Assembly: GCA_945952025.1 (NCBI GenBank)
Contig: CAMFGW010000003.1
Span: forward strand, 98,103-162,102
DNA: 64,000 nt
From: an uncultured Paracoccaceae bacterium
GTDB taxonomy: Bacteria > Pseudomonadota > Alphaproteobacteria > Rhodobacterales > Rhodobacteraceae
Direction: 5' to 3'
Made by a program: the position numbers and the translations under genes. The notes beneath the pieces are model-generated. The model was not told the DNA's origin and searched no databases. It saw only the letters and a list, made by a program, of their open reading frames with translations. Shown in pieces: positions 52,921 through 62,625 of this stretch (position 1 is the stretch's first letter; the number at the start of each line of letters is the position of its first letter).

Positions 52921-54368
52921 GCGTCGAGCGGCAGTTTTCGCGCGGTGTCGCCTGGATGGCGCTGGGCAACTGGGTCGAGCAGGCGGTAAACTTCGCCGTA
53001 TTCGTGACACTCGCCCGGCTTCTGGGCGCGCGCGACTACGGGCTTCTGGCGATGGCGTCGGTCTTCATCGTGCTCTGCGAACAGATGGTCCGCGAGAGCC
53101 TGTCGGAATACCTCATCGCGCACCCCGATCCCCAGCCCGAGGATTGGAACGCGACCTTCTGGCTGCTGGTGGCGCTGGGGCTGGCGCTGGCCGTCGGCCT
53201 TGCGCTCATCGCGCCCCTTGCGGCGCGGACCTATGGCGAGCCGCAGGTGACGGGGTTGATCCGCACCCTGTCGCTGTCGGTGCCGATCGTTGCCCTGAAT
53301 GCGGTCCCCGTCGCAATCCTCAGGCGAGAGCTCCACTTCCGCACCCTGTCGCTTCGCGCGATTGCCGGGGTGGTCCTGGGCGGCGTGGTCGGGATCGGCA
53401 TGGCGCTTTACGGTTTCGGCGTCTGGAGCTTCGTCGGCCAGTGGCTGACCCTGATCCTGACGAACGCCCTCCTTGCCTGGGGCGCGGTCGACTGGCGGCC
53501 GGGGCCGGTGCCGGGCCGGGCGGCCCTGCTGGAGGCCGGGCATTTCGGCGCCAAGGTCCTGGGGTTGCGCGCGGGCGAGATGGCGGCGACACAGGTGCCG
53601 CTTCTCTTGACCGGCGCGCTTTTCGGGCCCGTCGCGGCCGGTCTTTACGGGCTGGCGTGGCGGCTGGTCGAGACTTTGTCGTTCCTGATCATCACGCCCT
53701 TGCGCCAGGCATCGCAGTCGGCCTTTGCGGCGCTTGGCCGGTCCGGGCCGGGGCTTGCCGGGCGGCTCATGCGCGACGTGCTGGTCCTTGCCGGGACCGT
53801 GGCCTTTCCCTTCTTCACCGGCCTGTCGCTTCTGGCCGGACCCATGGTCCTCCTGATCTTCGGCGCCGGCTGGGCCGAGGCCGCGCCGGTCCTGGCTATA
53901 CTAGCCGCGCTTGGCGTCTACATCTGCTTGTCGCGCATCCAGATCGCCTTTGCGCTCGCGGCCGGCCGGGCCGGGGTCGTGGGCGTGCTGGTCTGGACGG
54001 CGGTAGGGCTGACGGCACTTCTGATCTGGATCGCGGCATTGCTGGGCGATACCGGTGCCCCCTGGGTCGCCGGGGCGGTCGTTCTGGCGAACTTCCTGGT
54101 CTGGCCCGCGTTCTTCGCCATGGCCGCGCGGCTCTCGGGTCAACCGCTTTCGGCGCTGGTCCTGCCGCAGGTCAGGTCCATCGTTGGCAGCATCGTCATG
54201 GCTGTGCCCGTCGTGATGCTCGCCCGGCTTCTGGACGGTCACAGCCCGATCCTGGTCCTTGGCGTCGCGGTGCCGGCGGGGGTCGTGACCTATCTCTTGT
54301 TCTGCCTTGCCGTGATGCGCGACCGCTTCACGCTCTTTCGCACGCTGGCAAGCGGGGGCACGTCGTGA
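52917..54368 (+). CDS. Wzx/WzxC-like oligosaccharide flippase
   Basis: 483 residues with 12-14 hydrophobic segments, MATE/MVF-like. RQFSRGVAWMALGNWVEQAVNFAVFVTLARLLGARDYGLLAMA is the classic start of the polysaccharide-exporter family. It moves lipid-linked glycan across the inner membrane. ATGA overlaps with the deacetylase (upstream) and the GT4 (downstream). Confidence 0.92.
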   Translation: MSVERQFSRGVAWMALGNWVEQAVNFAVFVTLARLLGARDYGLLAMASVFIVLCEQMVRESLSEYLIAHPDPQPEDWNATFWLLVALGLALAVGLALIAPLAARTYGEPQVTGLIRTLSLSVPIVALNAVPVAILRRELHFRTLSLRAIAGVVLGGVVGIGMALYGFGVWSFVGQWLTLILTNALLAWGAVDWRPGPVPGRAALLEAGHFGAKVLGLRAGEMAATQVPLLLTGALFGPVAAGLYGLAWRLVETLSFLIITPLRQASQSAFAALGRSGPGLAGRLMRDVLVLAGTVAFPFFTGLSLLAGPMVLLIFGAGWAEAAPVLAILAALGVYICLSRIQIAFALAAGRAGVVGVLVWTAVGLTALLIWIAALLGDTGAPWVAGAVVLANFLVWPAFFAMAARLSGQPLSALVLPQVRSIVGSIVMAVPVVMLARLLDGHSPILVLGVAVPAGVVTYLLFCLAVMRDRFTLFRTLASGGTS

Positions 54369-55639
54369 GCCCGCTCAGGATCCTGATGTTCACCACCTTC
54401 TACCCGCCCTATTCCTTCGGCGGCGATGCGATCGGGGTGCAGCGCATGGCGCGGGCGCTTGCCGCTCGGGGGCATGAGGTCACGGTCGTCCATGACGAGG
54501 ACAGCTACCTGATCCTTGGCGGCAAGCCGGGGGTCGAGGGCGCGCCCGACGGCGTGCGGCGCATCGGGCTTCGGGCGGCGAACGGCTTCCTGTCGAACCT
54601 CCTGACCCAGCAGATGGGGCGCCCGACGGTCCATGCCGCGCGCATCAGGGCGCTGATCGACGAGAACCGGCCCGACATCATCTGGCACAACAACCTGTCG
54701 CTGGTCGGCGGGCCCGGCCTTCTGGCCTATGGCGACGCCTTCAAGGTCTACGAGGCGCACGAACATTGGCTCGTCTGCCCGACCCATGTCCTCTGGCGCT
54801 ATGGGCGCGAGCTGTGCGACAAGCGCGAATGCCTGCGCTGCGTGGTCAGCTACCGGCGGCCGCCGCAGCTTTGGCGGGGGACGGGGCTGTTGGAGCGGAT
54901 GCTGGACCGCGCCGATCTGGTCATCGCCAAGTCCGAGTTTTCGCGGGCGAAGCATGCCGAATTCGGGCTTGGCCAGCCAATGACGGTGCTGCCCTATTTC
55001 CTGCCCGACCTCGCGCCGGCCGCGTCGAGCGAGGCGCCAAGCCCCCATCCGCGGCCCTATTTCCTGTTCGTCGGGCGGCTGGAGAAGATCAAGGGCCTGC
55101 AGGATGTCTTTCCGGCGATGGAGAAGTTTCCCGACGCGGACCTTCTGATCCTTGGCGATGGCGATTATGCGCCCGAACTGAAGCGGCTCGCCGCCGGGCA
55201 GGAGCGCATCCGCTTCCTTGGCCGCAAGACGCCGGAAGAGCTCGACGCCTATTATCGCGGGGCCTTGGCGCTGATCGTGCCGTCGATCTGTTACGAGACC
55301 TTCGGGATCATCCTGATCGAAAGCTTCCGGCTCGGCACCCCGGTCATCGCCCGCAACCTCGGGCCCTTCCCCGAGATCGTCGCGGCCACGGGCGGGGGGC
55401 TGCTCTTCGAGGATGAGGCGGGGCTTCTGGCCGCCATGCGCACCTTCGCCTCCGATCCCGACGCGCGGGCGCGGATGGCGGCGGCGGCGCGGGCGGGATT
55501 TGCCGAACATTGGCGCGAGGACCGGGTGCTGGCGGCCTATGAGGCGCGATTCGCCAAGGCGGCGTGGCAGGCCGGGCGGCACGCGCTTGCCGACCGTCTG
55601 GCCGCCGGCGCCTTCACGATCGGGACGGGCGCGGGCTGA
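54365..55639 (+). CDS. GT4-family glycosyltransferase, last gene of the operon
   Basis: 424 residues from a GTG overlapping the flippase stop. N-terminal FTTFYPPYSFGGDAIGVQRMARALA, donor-side FVGRLEKIKGLQDVFPAM and the EX7E motif ETFGIILIE. An internal C-DKRECLRCV segment could be a small metal site. Acts in the cytoplasm; sugar not determined. Confidence 0.9.
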   Translation: MSPLRILMFTTFYPPYSFGGDAIGVQRMARALAARGHEVTVVHDEDSYLILGGKPGVEGAPDGVRRIGLRAANGFLSNLLTQQMGRPTVHAARIRALIDENRPDIIWHNNLSLVGGPGLLAYGDAFKVYEAHEHWLVCPTHVLWRYGRELCDKRECLRCVVSYRRPPQLWRGTGLLERMLDRADLVIAKSEFSRAKHAEFGLGQPMTVLPYFLPDLAPAASSEAPSPHPRPYFLFVGRLEKIKGLQDVFPAMEKFPDADLLILGDGDYAPELKRLAAGQERIRFLGRKTPEELDAYYRGALALIVPSICYETFGIILIESFRLGTPVIARNLGPFPEIVAATGGGLLFEDEAGLLAAMRTFASDPDARARMAAAARAGFAEHWREDRVLAAYEARFAKAAWQAGRHALADRLAAGAFTIGTGAG

Positions 55640-55664
55640 TCAGCGCGCGGCCCGCCCCCGTTAC

Positions 55665-56858
55665 TCAGCCAAGAAGCCCGATCCGCTGGAAGAACCAGAA
55701 GGCGGCGATCACCGAGATGATGGCCGAACCCGGGATCACGATGCGCTGGCGATACCAGGGCTTGTTTCCGAACCAGATGCCGACCGTCAGGAACATGAAG
55801 GCGATGATGGTCAACTGGCCAAGTTCGACGCCGACGTTGAAGCTGAGCAGGCCGATGAGGAAGTCCTCTTTCGGGATCGAGAATTCGCGCAGGATCCCGG
55901 CGAAGCCCATGCCGTGCAAGAGCCCGAAGCAGAAGACGACGAACGGTCGCCAGAAACTGAGCGTTGGTCGCATGATGTTTTCGACCCCGACATAAACGAT
56001 CGAGGCGGCGATCAGCGGTTCCACGATCGAGGGCGGCACATAGACGTAGCCCGCCGCGCCGAGGCCGAGCGTGATCGTGTGGGCGACCGTGAAGGCGGTG
56101 ATCTGGGTCAGGATCGGCTTCAGCTTCGTCGACAGAAGGAAGATGCCGACCACGAAGAGGATATGGTCCGTCCCCTTGGGCAGGATGTGCGTGTAGCCGA
56201 TCTTGAGGAAGTCCCAGACCATGTCGATCGTCGTGCGCGACTTCACGTCATCAATGACGATGTCGCTGCTGGTCGCGCCGGCCTCGATCTTCTCGACATG
56301 TTCCGCGCGCGCGTGCGGGGCGATGGTGCGCAGAAGGATCTTTCCGAATGTGGGCTGCCAGCCGAAGGCAAAGGTCTTGGAGTCTGGCGGCAGGTCCCCC
56401 TGGAACTGCATGCTAGTCTTGCGGGCGACGCCAAGATCGCCGATCTCGGCGAACTTCACACTCACAAGCTTGGGCTGGATCGGTTTGCCATCGACGAAGA
56501 AGCGCATGCCGGCCAGGAGCTGCGGCTCGAACGCCTCGAACTCTTTCTGAAGCTCGGCGGGCGGCAGGGCACGCAGCCGGTTATATTCCTGGGCCTTCGG
56601 GCTTTCGTTCGTGTCCTTCACCTCGGGGTCGACCCCGGCAAGGATGGCCTCGATGTTGATGTCGAAGAGCATGCCGAAACTCTTGGCATTGCGGTCGAAG
56701 CTCACGATTGCGTCCGTCGCGGCGAAGGCATGGGCCTCGGCCCGCTGGACGGGCAGTGCGAAGGTCAGCGCAAAGACCAGCATCGCCAGCGTATAAAGCA
56801 GGCTGACGGGCGCGGGCCGGGGTGATGTTCGGTGCAGAAAGTTGGATTTGGCGTTCAT
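55665..56858 (-). CDS. HupE/UreJ-family membrane protein with large periplasmic domain
   Basis: 397 residues. A signal-type helix (about 18-42) precedes a periplasmic-looking domain of about 170 residues, then about six helices. THILPKGTDHILFVVGIFLL, AFTVAHTITLGL and LLHGMGFAGIL give the His-rich HupE/UreJ signature linked to nickel or cobalt handling. No hydrogenase or urease genes are near, so its substrate is open. It sits 14 bp behind the GMC gene. Confidence 0.85.
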   Translation of the reverse strand: MNAKSNFLHRTSPRPAPVSLLYTLAMLVFALTFALPVQRAEAHAFAATDAIVSFDRNAKSFGMLFDINIEAILAGVDPEVKDTNESPKAQEYNRLRALPPAELQKEFEAFEPQLLAGMRFFVDGKPIQPKLVSVKFAEIGDLGVARKTSMQFQGDLPPDSKTFAFGWQPTFGKILLRTIAPHARAEHVEKIEAGATSSDIVIDDVKSRTTIDMVWDFLKIGYTHILPKGTDHILFVVGIFLLSTKLKPILTQITAFTVAHTITLGLGAAGYVYVPPSIVEPLIAASIVYVGVENIMRPTLSFWRPFVVFCFGLLHGMGFAGILREFSIPKEDFLIGLLSFNVGVELGQLTIIAFMFLTVGIWFGNKPWYRQRIVIPGSAIISVIAAFWFFQRIGLLG

Positions 56859-56872
56859 GGTGTGTCCATTTC

Positions 56873-58414
56873 CTAGGGTGACAGGCTTGCGATCCGGTGG
56901 GCGTTGGCCATCACCGGCAGGGTAATCGTCGTCGCTGGGATCGCCGGCAGGCAGGAGGCGTCGGTCAGGTGCAGGCGCGACAGGCCGTATGGACGTCCGA
57001 GCGGATCGGACTGGCCCGGTCGCGGATTGCGGGCCATCGGGACAGTGGCGCCCGCGTGGAACGAGGCGCCGGGGGCGGCGAGCCGGGCGGCGCGGGTCAG
57101 GGGCTTCAGCCCCGCGCGCGCCATGGCGGCGGCGATGCGGCCGGCGGCAGCGCCGAAGCGGGTGGGCAGGTCGGGGGCGGCGGTGACCGTAGAGGTCAGG
57201 CGCCCGTCGGGGGCGAGCGACAGGTCGATCGTCGGTCCGTGGTCGGAATGCAGGAACACCTGCGCCACCATCAGCCGCCGGGCGAGCGCCCGCCAGAGGG
57301 GTGCCGAGCCCGGCAGGCGGCGGCCGTAATTGGCAATGAGCTCAGGGGCATAGAACTCGTTCCAGCTATAGATCTGGCTGTGGATCAGGTGGGGCGAGAG
57401 GGTGGCGTCGTCGAGTTCAAGGAAGAGTTTCGCCAGCGTGTGAAGCGGCCCCCGGTCGGGATGCGGGCGGCCCTTGCGGGGCAGCGACAGGTCAAGCATC
57501 GGCAGGAAGCCGTGGGGGCTGTCGCGGAGCGTGAGGCTATCGTGCGCCTGGGGGCGAGAGGCCAGAAGGATGCGTGCGCTTTCCAGAACGCCGGCCGCCA
57601 GGAAGACGCGCTCGCCCGTCTCCGTCGTGCCGTCGGCGCGGATCAGGGTGACGCAGTCCGGCCCCTCTTCGATCCGCCGGACCGGGGCGCCGGGTGACCA
57701 GGCGAAGCGCGGGTCCTCGCGCAGGCGGGGCAGCTCCTGCGCCGCCGACCAGATCAGGCCCCAGGGACAGCCGTGCAGGCACTGGCCACACAGGCGGCAG
57801 CCGGGCGCGACCGCCTGCCGCGACAGGCCCAGCGTCAGGGCCGGGTCCGGCTGGCCGCCCAGGGCCGCGCGCCAGAGTTTCAGGACGCGCTCGGCCTGCG
57901 GGCCGGGGGGCAGGGGGGTGCGCCCTCGCATCGAAAGCGTGGGAAACAGCGCCTCGAGCCGGTCGCGGCCGCCGGCGACGGGCAGGAATTCGGTCACGGC
58001 CGCATAGTGGGGTGCCAGGTCGTCGGCGGTGATCGGCCAGCCGGCCATGTCCTGCGCCGCGTAGGGCAGGACCGCCGCGCCCCAGAGGTTCGACAGGCCA
58101 CCGACGGCGTGACTGGCGCGGAGCGTCAGGCCGCCCGGATCGGCGAAGGTGGCGTCCGCAGGCTCCATCGCGAAGTCAGAGCCGTAGCGGCGCACCTGTC
58201 CGGGTGGGCTCGCGAACTGGGGCGCCTGCCAGCCGGTGCGGGTCGCGGCGGACCAGTCGGCCGGCGCCTCTGCGGCCAGGGCGTCGCGCGCGGCGGCGCG
58301 GGCGGGTTCGAGCGTGCCGCCGACATCGACCAGCGTGACGGACCGGCCGCGGGCCAGAAGGCCCCGCGCGGTGGCGATGCCAGCGGGGCCAGATCCTATG
58401 ACGAGGTCAACCAC
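56873..58414 (-). CDS. GMC-family FAD oxidoreductase with a four-cysteine ferredoxin-like motif
   Basis: 513 residues from GTG 58414, which overlaps the upstream gene by 8 bp. FAD loop VIGSGPAGIATARGLLARG, GGLSNLWGAAVLPY, and the GMC C-terminal end (HAGATVPMARNPRPG, LTDASCLPAIPATTITLPVMANA). Between them lies CRLCGQCLHGCPWG, a CX2CX2CX3CP arrangement as in 4Fe-4S ferredoxins. The reaction is unknown: possibly oxidation of a sugar or alcohol, with electrons leaving through an Fe-S cluster. Confidence 0.85.
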   Translation of the reverse strand: MVDLVIGSGPAGIATARGLLARGRSVTLVDVGGTLEPARAAARDALAAEAPADWSAATRTGWQAPQFASPPGQVRRYGSDFAMEPADATFADPGGLTLRASHAVGGLSNLWGAAVLPYAAQDMAGWPITADDLAPHYAAVTEFLPVAGGRDRLEALFPTLSMRGRTPLPPGPQAERVLKLWRAALGGQPDPALTLGLSRQAVAPGCRLCGQCLHGCPWGLIWSAAQELPRLREDPRFAWSPGAPVRRIEEGPDCVTLIRADGTTETGERVFLAAGVLESARILLASRPQAHDSLTLRDSPHGFLPMLDLSLPRKGRPHPDRGPLHTLAKLFLELDDATLSPHLIHSQIYSWNEFYAPELIANYGRRLPGSAPLWRALARRLMVAQVFLHSDHGPTIDLSLAPDGRLTSTVTAAPDLPTRFGAAAGRIAAAMARAGLKPLTRAARLAAPGASFHAGATVPMARNPRPGQSDPLGRPYGLSRLHLTDASCLPAIPATTITLPVMANAHRIASLSP

Positions 58415-59909
58415 CGCTTGCCCCCTCACCCGCCGCATCGGGCCGCGCGAGGATGAAAATGTCGCCATCGCCCAGCGTGCCGCGGAAGTGCGCCGTCTCG
58501 ACCAGTCGGCCGGAGGCGCGATCGGCGTCGAGTGCGGGGAATGAGCGGAAGCTGCGGTCGGGGAAGACCACGACGAATTCGACCGGGCCGGGTGCGGCCA
58601 TGGCCCTGGCATAATCCTCTTCCGTCGAAATCCGGCCCCAGTCGGCGCCGAAATGCGCTGCGAAGGTGTCGGACGAATAGGCGAGCGCATAGACGCGGGT
58701 CCCGACGGTGCGGTGGGCTTCGGCAAAGGCAAAGGCGCCGGCCATGTCCTGTTTCGGCGCGTCATAGTTGCGGACCGCCAGCTTGGCCGAGACGAGCGCC
58801 ATCAGAAGGACTGCGCCGGGGAATAGCGCCGCACCAAGCTTCGGCCCGGTCAGCCGGGCGATCAGCGTGCAGATCTGTGCGACGCCCGCGGTGATCAGCA
58901 GGAGAATCAAGGCGATGTCGGTGAAGAAGAAGCGCGGCCAGATCCGCATGCCGACGAGCGTCAGCGCGCCCACGGTCAGGACGATGTGCCAGATGGTCAC
59001 GCGCGCGACGAGCGGCCCCCGCTGCCTGAGCGCCCAGACGCCGAAGGCGGCGGTGGCCAGGACGGCAAGGCCCGCGATCACCATCGCCGGCCCCGCGCCG
59101 CCGACCCCGGTGCGCAGACCTTCGGCCGCGGTCCAGATCGGGTTCTGATATTCCTTCATCGGATCAACGGCCGAGGTTCCGGCAACGCCACCTACCGTTT
59201 TCAGAAGGCTGGGCAGGAGCGGCAGATAGAGGAGGATGGTCAGGATGCCGCCGCCCAGGAAGGCAAGGAAGGGCTTCAGCCCCAGATCGCGCGTCAGGTC
59301 GCCCCTTCGCCAGGCCTGCACAAGCAGGATCAGCCAGCAGAGCCCAAGCGCCACCACGAAAAAGGCCCCCGTGAGGTGGGTGAAGATGATGGCGGCAAGC
59401 GTCAGGCCAAAGGCGACCCAGGTCCGGGTGCGACCGTCCTTCAGCCCATCGAGGAAAAGGACCAGCGCGAGAAGGGAAAAGAAGGCCATCCCGGTGTAGC
59501 CGCGCGCGTTCGTCGAAAACCAGATCTCGTGGTAGGAAAGCGCCATCATCAGCGCGGTCGCATGGGCGACGCACATGCTGCTGACGCGCTTTGCCAGTGC
59601 CCAGATCGCCCAGATCGAGCCTAGTCCGAAAAGAAGCGCCGGCAGCCGGATTGCCCAGGGCTCCGGCCCGAAGAGGTCCATCGTCGCCTTGGCCAGAAAG
59701 TTGTGCAGGTAGTGATGGTTCATCGAATAGTCGGTCAGCATTTCGCCCCAGCCGAGCTTCAGGTGCGTGTCGACCGTAGTGATCTCGTCATACCAGAGGG
59801 GGCCGTTCATGACCGGCAGGCGCAGGGCGAGTGCCAAAAGCAGGATCGCGCCGAGTATCAGCCGGTCGCGGGGCGCGGTGATCGTGCCAGTCATCTTTTC
59901 CGCCATCAT
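58407..59909 (-). CDS. GT39/ArnT-like membrane glycosyltransferase
   Basis: 500 residues with about eleven hydrophobic segments. The first extracytoplasmic loop holds the catalytic acid motif GPLWYDEITTVDTH, and HHYLHNFLAKATMDLFG follows, as in GT-C enzymes using polyprenyl-phosphate sugars. It transfers a sugar to a lipid or protein on the periplasmic face. Overlaps both neighbours. Confidence 0.88.
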   Translation of the reverse strand: MMAEKMTGTITAPRDRLILGAILLLALALRLPVMNGPLWYDEITTVDTHLKLGWGEMLTDYSMNHHYLHNFLAKATMDLFGPEPWAIRLPALLFGLGSIWAIWALAKRVSSMCVAHATALMMALSYHEIWFSTNARGYTGMAFFSLLALVLFLDGLKDGRTRTWVAFGLTLAAIIFTHLTGAFFVVALGLCWLILLVQAWRRGDLTRDLGLKPFLAFLGGGILTILLYLPLLPSLLKTVGGVAGTSAVDPMKEYQNPIWTAAEGLRTGVGGAGPAMVIAGLAVLATAAFGVWALRQRGPLVARVTIWHIVLTVGALTLVGMRIWPRFFFTDIALILLLITAGVAQICTLIARLTGPKLGAALFPGAVLLMALVSAKLAVRNYDAPKQDMAGAFAFAEAHRTVGTRVYALAYSSDTFAAHFGADWGRISTEEDYARAMAAPGPVEFVVVFPDRSFRSFPALDADRASGRLVETAHFRGTLGDGDIFILARPDAAGEGASGG

Positions 59910-60880
59910 GCGCCCCCGCGCGCGGCGCGCTTTTCGCTGACAACATCAGAGATGACGCGAGCCAGGGGCAGGCGCGGGCGGAAGCCCGTGAAGCGTTCGA
60001 GTTTCGAGACGTCGGGCAGGCGGCGGGCCATATCCTCGAACCCTTCGGGGTAGACGTCCGAATAGGGGATCAGCTGGATTGCGGACTGCGAGCCGGTCGC
60101 GGCGATCACCGCTTCGGCAAGGCCCCGGATCGTCACCTCTTCATCGTTTGCGACGTTGAAGACCTGGCCGAAGGCGTCGGGCGTCTTCATCAGCCGCAGG
60201 ATCGCCTCGACCGCGTCATGGACATGGCCGAAGCAGCGCGACTGCTCGCCCGTGCCGTGGACCAGAAGCGGGCGGCCGTCCAGCGCCGCCTCGACGAAGT
60301 TCGGCACGACCATGCCGTAGCGGCCGGTCTGGCGGGGGCCCGTCGTGTTGAAGAAGCGCAGGATGACGACCGGCAGGGCCGCCTCGCGCGCATAGGCGAG
60401 CGCCAGGAATTCATCCAGCGTCTTGGCGCAGGCATAGGACCAGCGCAGGTTCTTCGTGGCGCCGATGGTCAGGTCGTCATCTTCGCGGAAGGGGAATTTC
60501 GTCGTCTTGCCATAGACTTCCGAGGTCGACGCAATGAAGATTGGCGTCTTTTCCCGCAAGGCCGCCTTCAGGACGTTCTCTGTCCCGCCGACATTCGTCA
60601 GGATCGAGCGCGAGGGTTCGTCCATGATCAGCTTCACGCCGACCGCCGCCGCCAGGTGGATGACGAAATCCGCCTTGTCCGTCAGGCGCTGGACCAGTGC
60701 CGCGTCCAGGATCGAGCCTTCGACGAAGGTGAAGCCGGGCGCGCTTTCGACCGCCGCGAGGTTCTCGCGCCGGCCGGTCGACAGGTCGTCCAGGACCGTG
60801 ACCGCATGGCCTTCGGCGATCAGCTTCTCGGTCAGGTGCGAGCCGATGAAGCCCGCGCCGCCGGTGATGAAAATGTGCAT
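59906..60880 (-). CDS. NAD-dependent nucleotide-sugar epimerase/dehydratase
   Basis: 324 residues, extended [35 protein letters not shown] and catalytic YACAKTLDE; FFNTTGPRQTGRYGMVVPNFV fits a UDP-glucose or UDP-GlcNAc 4-epimerase-like group. The ATG at 60880 starts MHIFITGG; the long upstream frame is not used. First gene of the epimerase, GT39, GMC, HupE-like operon. Confidence 0.88.
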   Translation of the reverse strand: MHIFITGGAGFIGSHLTEKLIAEGHAVTVLDDLSTGRRENLAAVESAPGFTFVEGSILDAALVQRLTDKADFVIHLAAAVGVKLIMDEPSRSILTNVGGTENVLKAALREKTPIFIASTSEVYGKTTKFPFREDDDLTIGATKNLRWSYACAKTLDEFLALAYAREAALPVVILRFFNTTGPRQTGRYGMVVPNFVEAALDGRPLLVHGTGEQSRCFGHVHDAVEAILRLMKTPDAFGQVFNVANDEEVTIRGLAEAVIAATGSQSAIQLIPYSDVYPEGFEDMARRLPDVSKLERFTGFRPRLPLARVISDVVSEKRAARGGA

Positions 60881-61253
60881 GTGCTGCCCGCCCTCTGTCG
60901 TCCTGCCGTTCCGCTGCCACCTTAACCGAAGCCGAAGCGGGCTGCGCGCGCAAGCGGGGGTATTGTTGCAAAATGCGTAACAGCCCGCGCATCCCGGGCA
61001 GATCGTCGGGCAAACCAGTGCCTTCGAAGGGCGGAATGGGGCTAAAATGGGGCTCCGGATCGCTCGGCTTTGGATTCGGGCAGGGCGTCTGGTATGTGGC
61101 GGAAATCCCGTCACGCGGGAAATGAGACTGAAGTCCGGCTGGCGCCGGCAGCGATTTCTGCGGGATGGCCCTTTGTCCCGCGCCTAGCCATTTCAGACCG
61201 CCGGACCGGAGCTACAGCCGGACGGCCCTGCGCGACAGAGTGCAAGGATGACC
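60881..61253. other. Divergent intergenic region
   Basis: 373 bp between the epimerase and the nucleotide-sugar dehydrogenase. I find no gene and no clear promoter; several short GC-rich inverted repeats are scattered through it. AAGG ends just before the dehydrogenase start. Confidence 0.5.
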
Positions 61254-62591
61254 ATGACCGCTTCTTTTTCTATGTATGCGACGCTGAGGGACCGCATCGC
61301 CGCGCGCGAGGCGCGGGTGGTGACGGTGGGGCTTGGCTATGTGGGGCTTCCCCTGGCGCTGACCATCACCGAAAGCGGCTTTCCGGTGACCGGGCTTGAC
61401 CTGAACGTGGGCCGTGTCGCCGCGGTCAATGCGGGCGAGCAGGTGATTTCCTACTTCGCGCCGGGCCGCATTGCCAAGGCGCGGGCAGGGGGCCGCTTTG
61501 CCGCCTCGGCCGATCCTGCGGTGATCGCCGATGCCGACATCGTCCTGATCTGCGTGCCCACCCCCCTTTCGCCGGCGCGAGAGCCCGACATGTCCTATGT
61601 GCTGGCCGCCGCCGAAACCGTGGCGGCCCACCTGCGCCCCGGACAGCTGGTGGTTCTGGAAAGCACGGTCTGGCCCGGCGCGACTGCGACCGTCCTGCGC
61701 CCGATCCTCGAACGCGGCGGATTGCGCGCGGGCGCGGACTTCTTCCTGGGCTTTTCGCCGGAACGCGAGGACCCCGGCAACGCGGCCTTCGACACGAAGT
61801 CGATCCCCAAGGTCGTGGGCGCCGACGATGCCCAGTCGCGCGACCTGCTGGACCGGTTCTACAGCCTGATCGTGGCCCGCACCGTCCCGGTCAGCAGCCT
61901 CGCCACGGCCGAGGCGGTGAAGCTGGCCGAAAACAGCTTCCGAACGGTGAACATCGCACTCGTGAACGAGATGAAGGTGGCGATGGAGGCGATGGGCGTC
62001 GATGTCTGGGAGGTGGTCGCGGCCGCCGCGACCAAGCCCTTCGGCTACATGCCCTTCTATCCGGGTCCGGGAATCGGTGGCGACTGCATCCCCGTCTCGC
62101 CGGTCTATCTGGCGTGGCGAGCCCGCGACGTGGGGTCCGAGGCACCGCTGATCGAGCTTGCGGCGCGCACGAACGACAAGGCGCCCGACCGGATCGCCGA
62201 CCGGGTCGCGGCCGAACTTGGCCAGCGTGGCCGGGCGGTCAAGGGCGCGCGCGTGCTGATCCTGGGCATCGCCTACAAGAAGAACGTCGAGGACACCCGC
62301 GAAAGCCCGGCGCTTGCGATCCTGAACCGGCTCGAGGCGATGGGGGCGGCCTGCGACTACCACGATCCCTATTTCCCGGTGTTGCCGGTGACGCGCGATC
62401 ATCCCCACTTGGCAGGCCGGAAGTCGGTGCCGCTCTCGCAATCGGGCGTTGCATCCTATGATGCGATCCTGATCGCGACGGATCACGCCGGGGTTGATTA
62501 CGGGCTCGTCGCCGAAGCGGCCAGCCTTGTCCTGGACACCCGCAATATCCTGGCCGGGCACCGGCCGCGGGGAACTTATGTCAAGATATGA
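61254..62591 (+). CDS. Nucleotide-sugar 6-dehydrogenase, UDP-HexNAc type (WbpA-like)
   Basis: About 445 residues. VVTVGLGYVGLPLALTITESGFPVTGLDLN binds NAD, STVWPGATATVL and KLAENSFRTVNIALVNEMK form the middle, and PGIGGDCIPVSP carries the catalytic Cys. This layout suits UDP-GlcNAc or UDP-ManNAc dehydrogenases rather than UDP-glucose dehydrogenase. Starts at 61248 and 61254 are both possible; the latter has better AAGG spacing. Confidence 0.9.
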   Translation: MTASFSMYATLRDRIAAREARVVTVGLGYVGLPLALTITESGFPVTGLDLNVGRVAAVNAGEQVISYFAPGRIAKARAGGRFAASADPAVIADADIVLICVPTPLSPAREPDMSYVLAAAETVAAHLRPGQLVVLESTVWPGATATVLRPILERGGLRAGADFFLGFSPEREDPGNAAFDTKSIPKVVGADDAQSRDLLDRFYSLIVARTVPVSSLATAEAVKLAENSFRTVNIALVNEMKVAMEAMGVDVWEVVAAAATKPFGYMPFYPGPGIGGDCIPVSPVYLAWRARDVGSEAPLIELAARTNDKAPDRIADRVAAELGQRGRAVKGARVLILGIAYKKNVEDTRESPALAILNRLEAMGAACDYHDPYFPVLPVTRDHPHLAGRKSVPLSQSGVASYDAILIATDHAGVDYGLVAEAASLVLDTRNILAGHRPRGTYVKI

Positions 62592-62596
62592 CGAAT

Positions 62597-62617
62597 CCGG
62601 GACAATTCCCGGCTTTT
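62597..62617 (+). terminator. Rho-independent terminator-like hairpin
   Basis: CCGGGA, loop CAAT, TCCCGG, C, TTTT directly after the dehydrogenase stop. Short stem but good T-run. Confidence 0.6.
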
Positions 62618-62625
62618 GCTATAGA
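62617..62625 (+). promoter_or_regulatory. Extended -10 promoter for the FAD oxidoreductase
   Basis: TGCTATAGA matches TGN-TATAAT closely, right after the terminator. No -35 fits. It leaves a leader of about 110 nt containing a small GGCCG/CGGCC hairpin. Confidence 0.4.
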
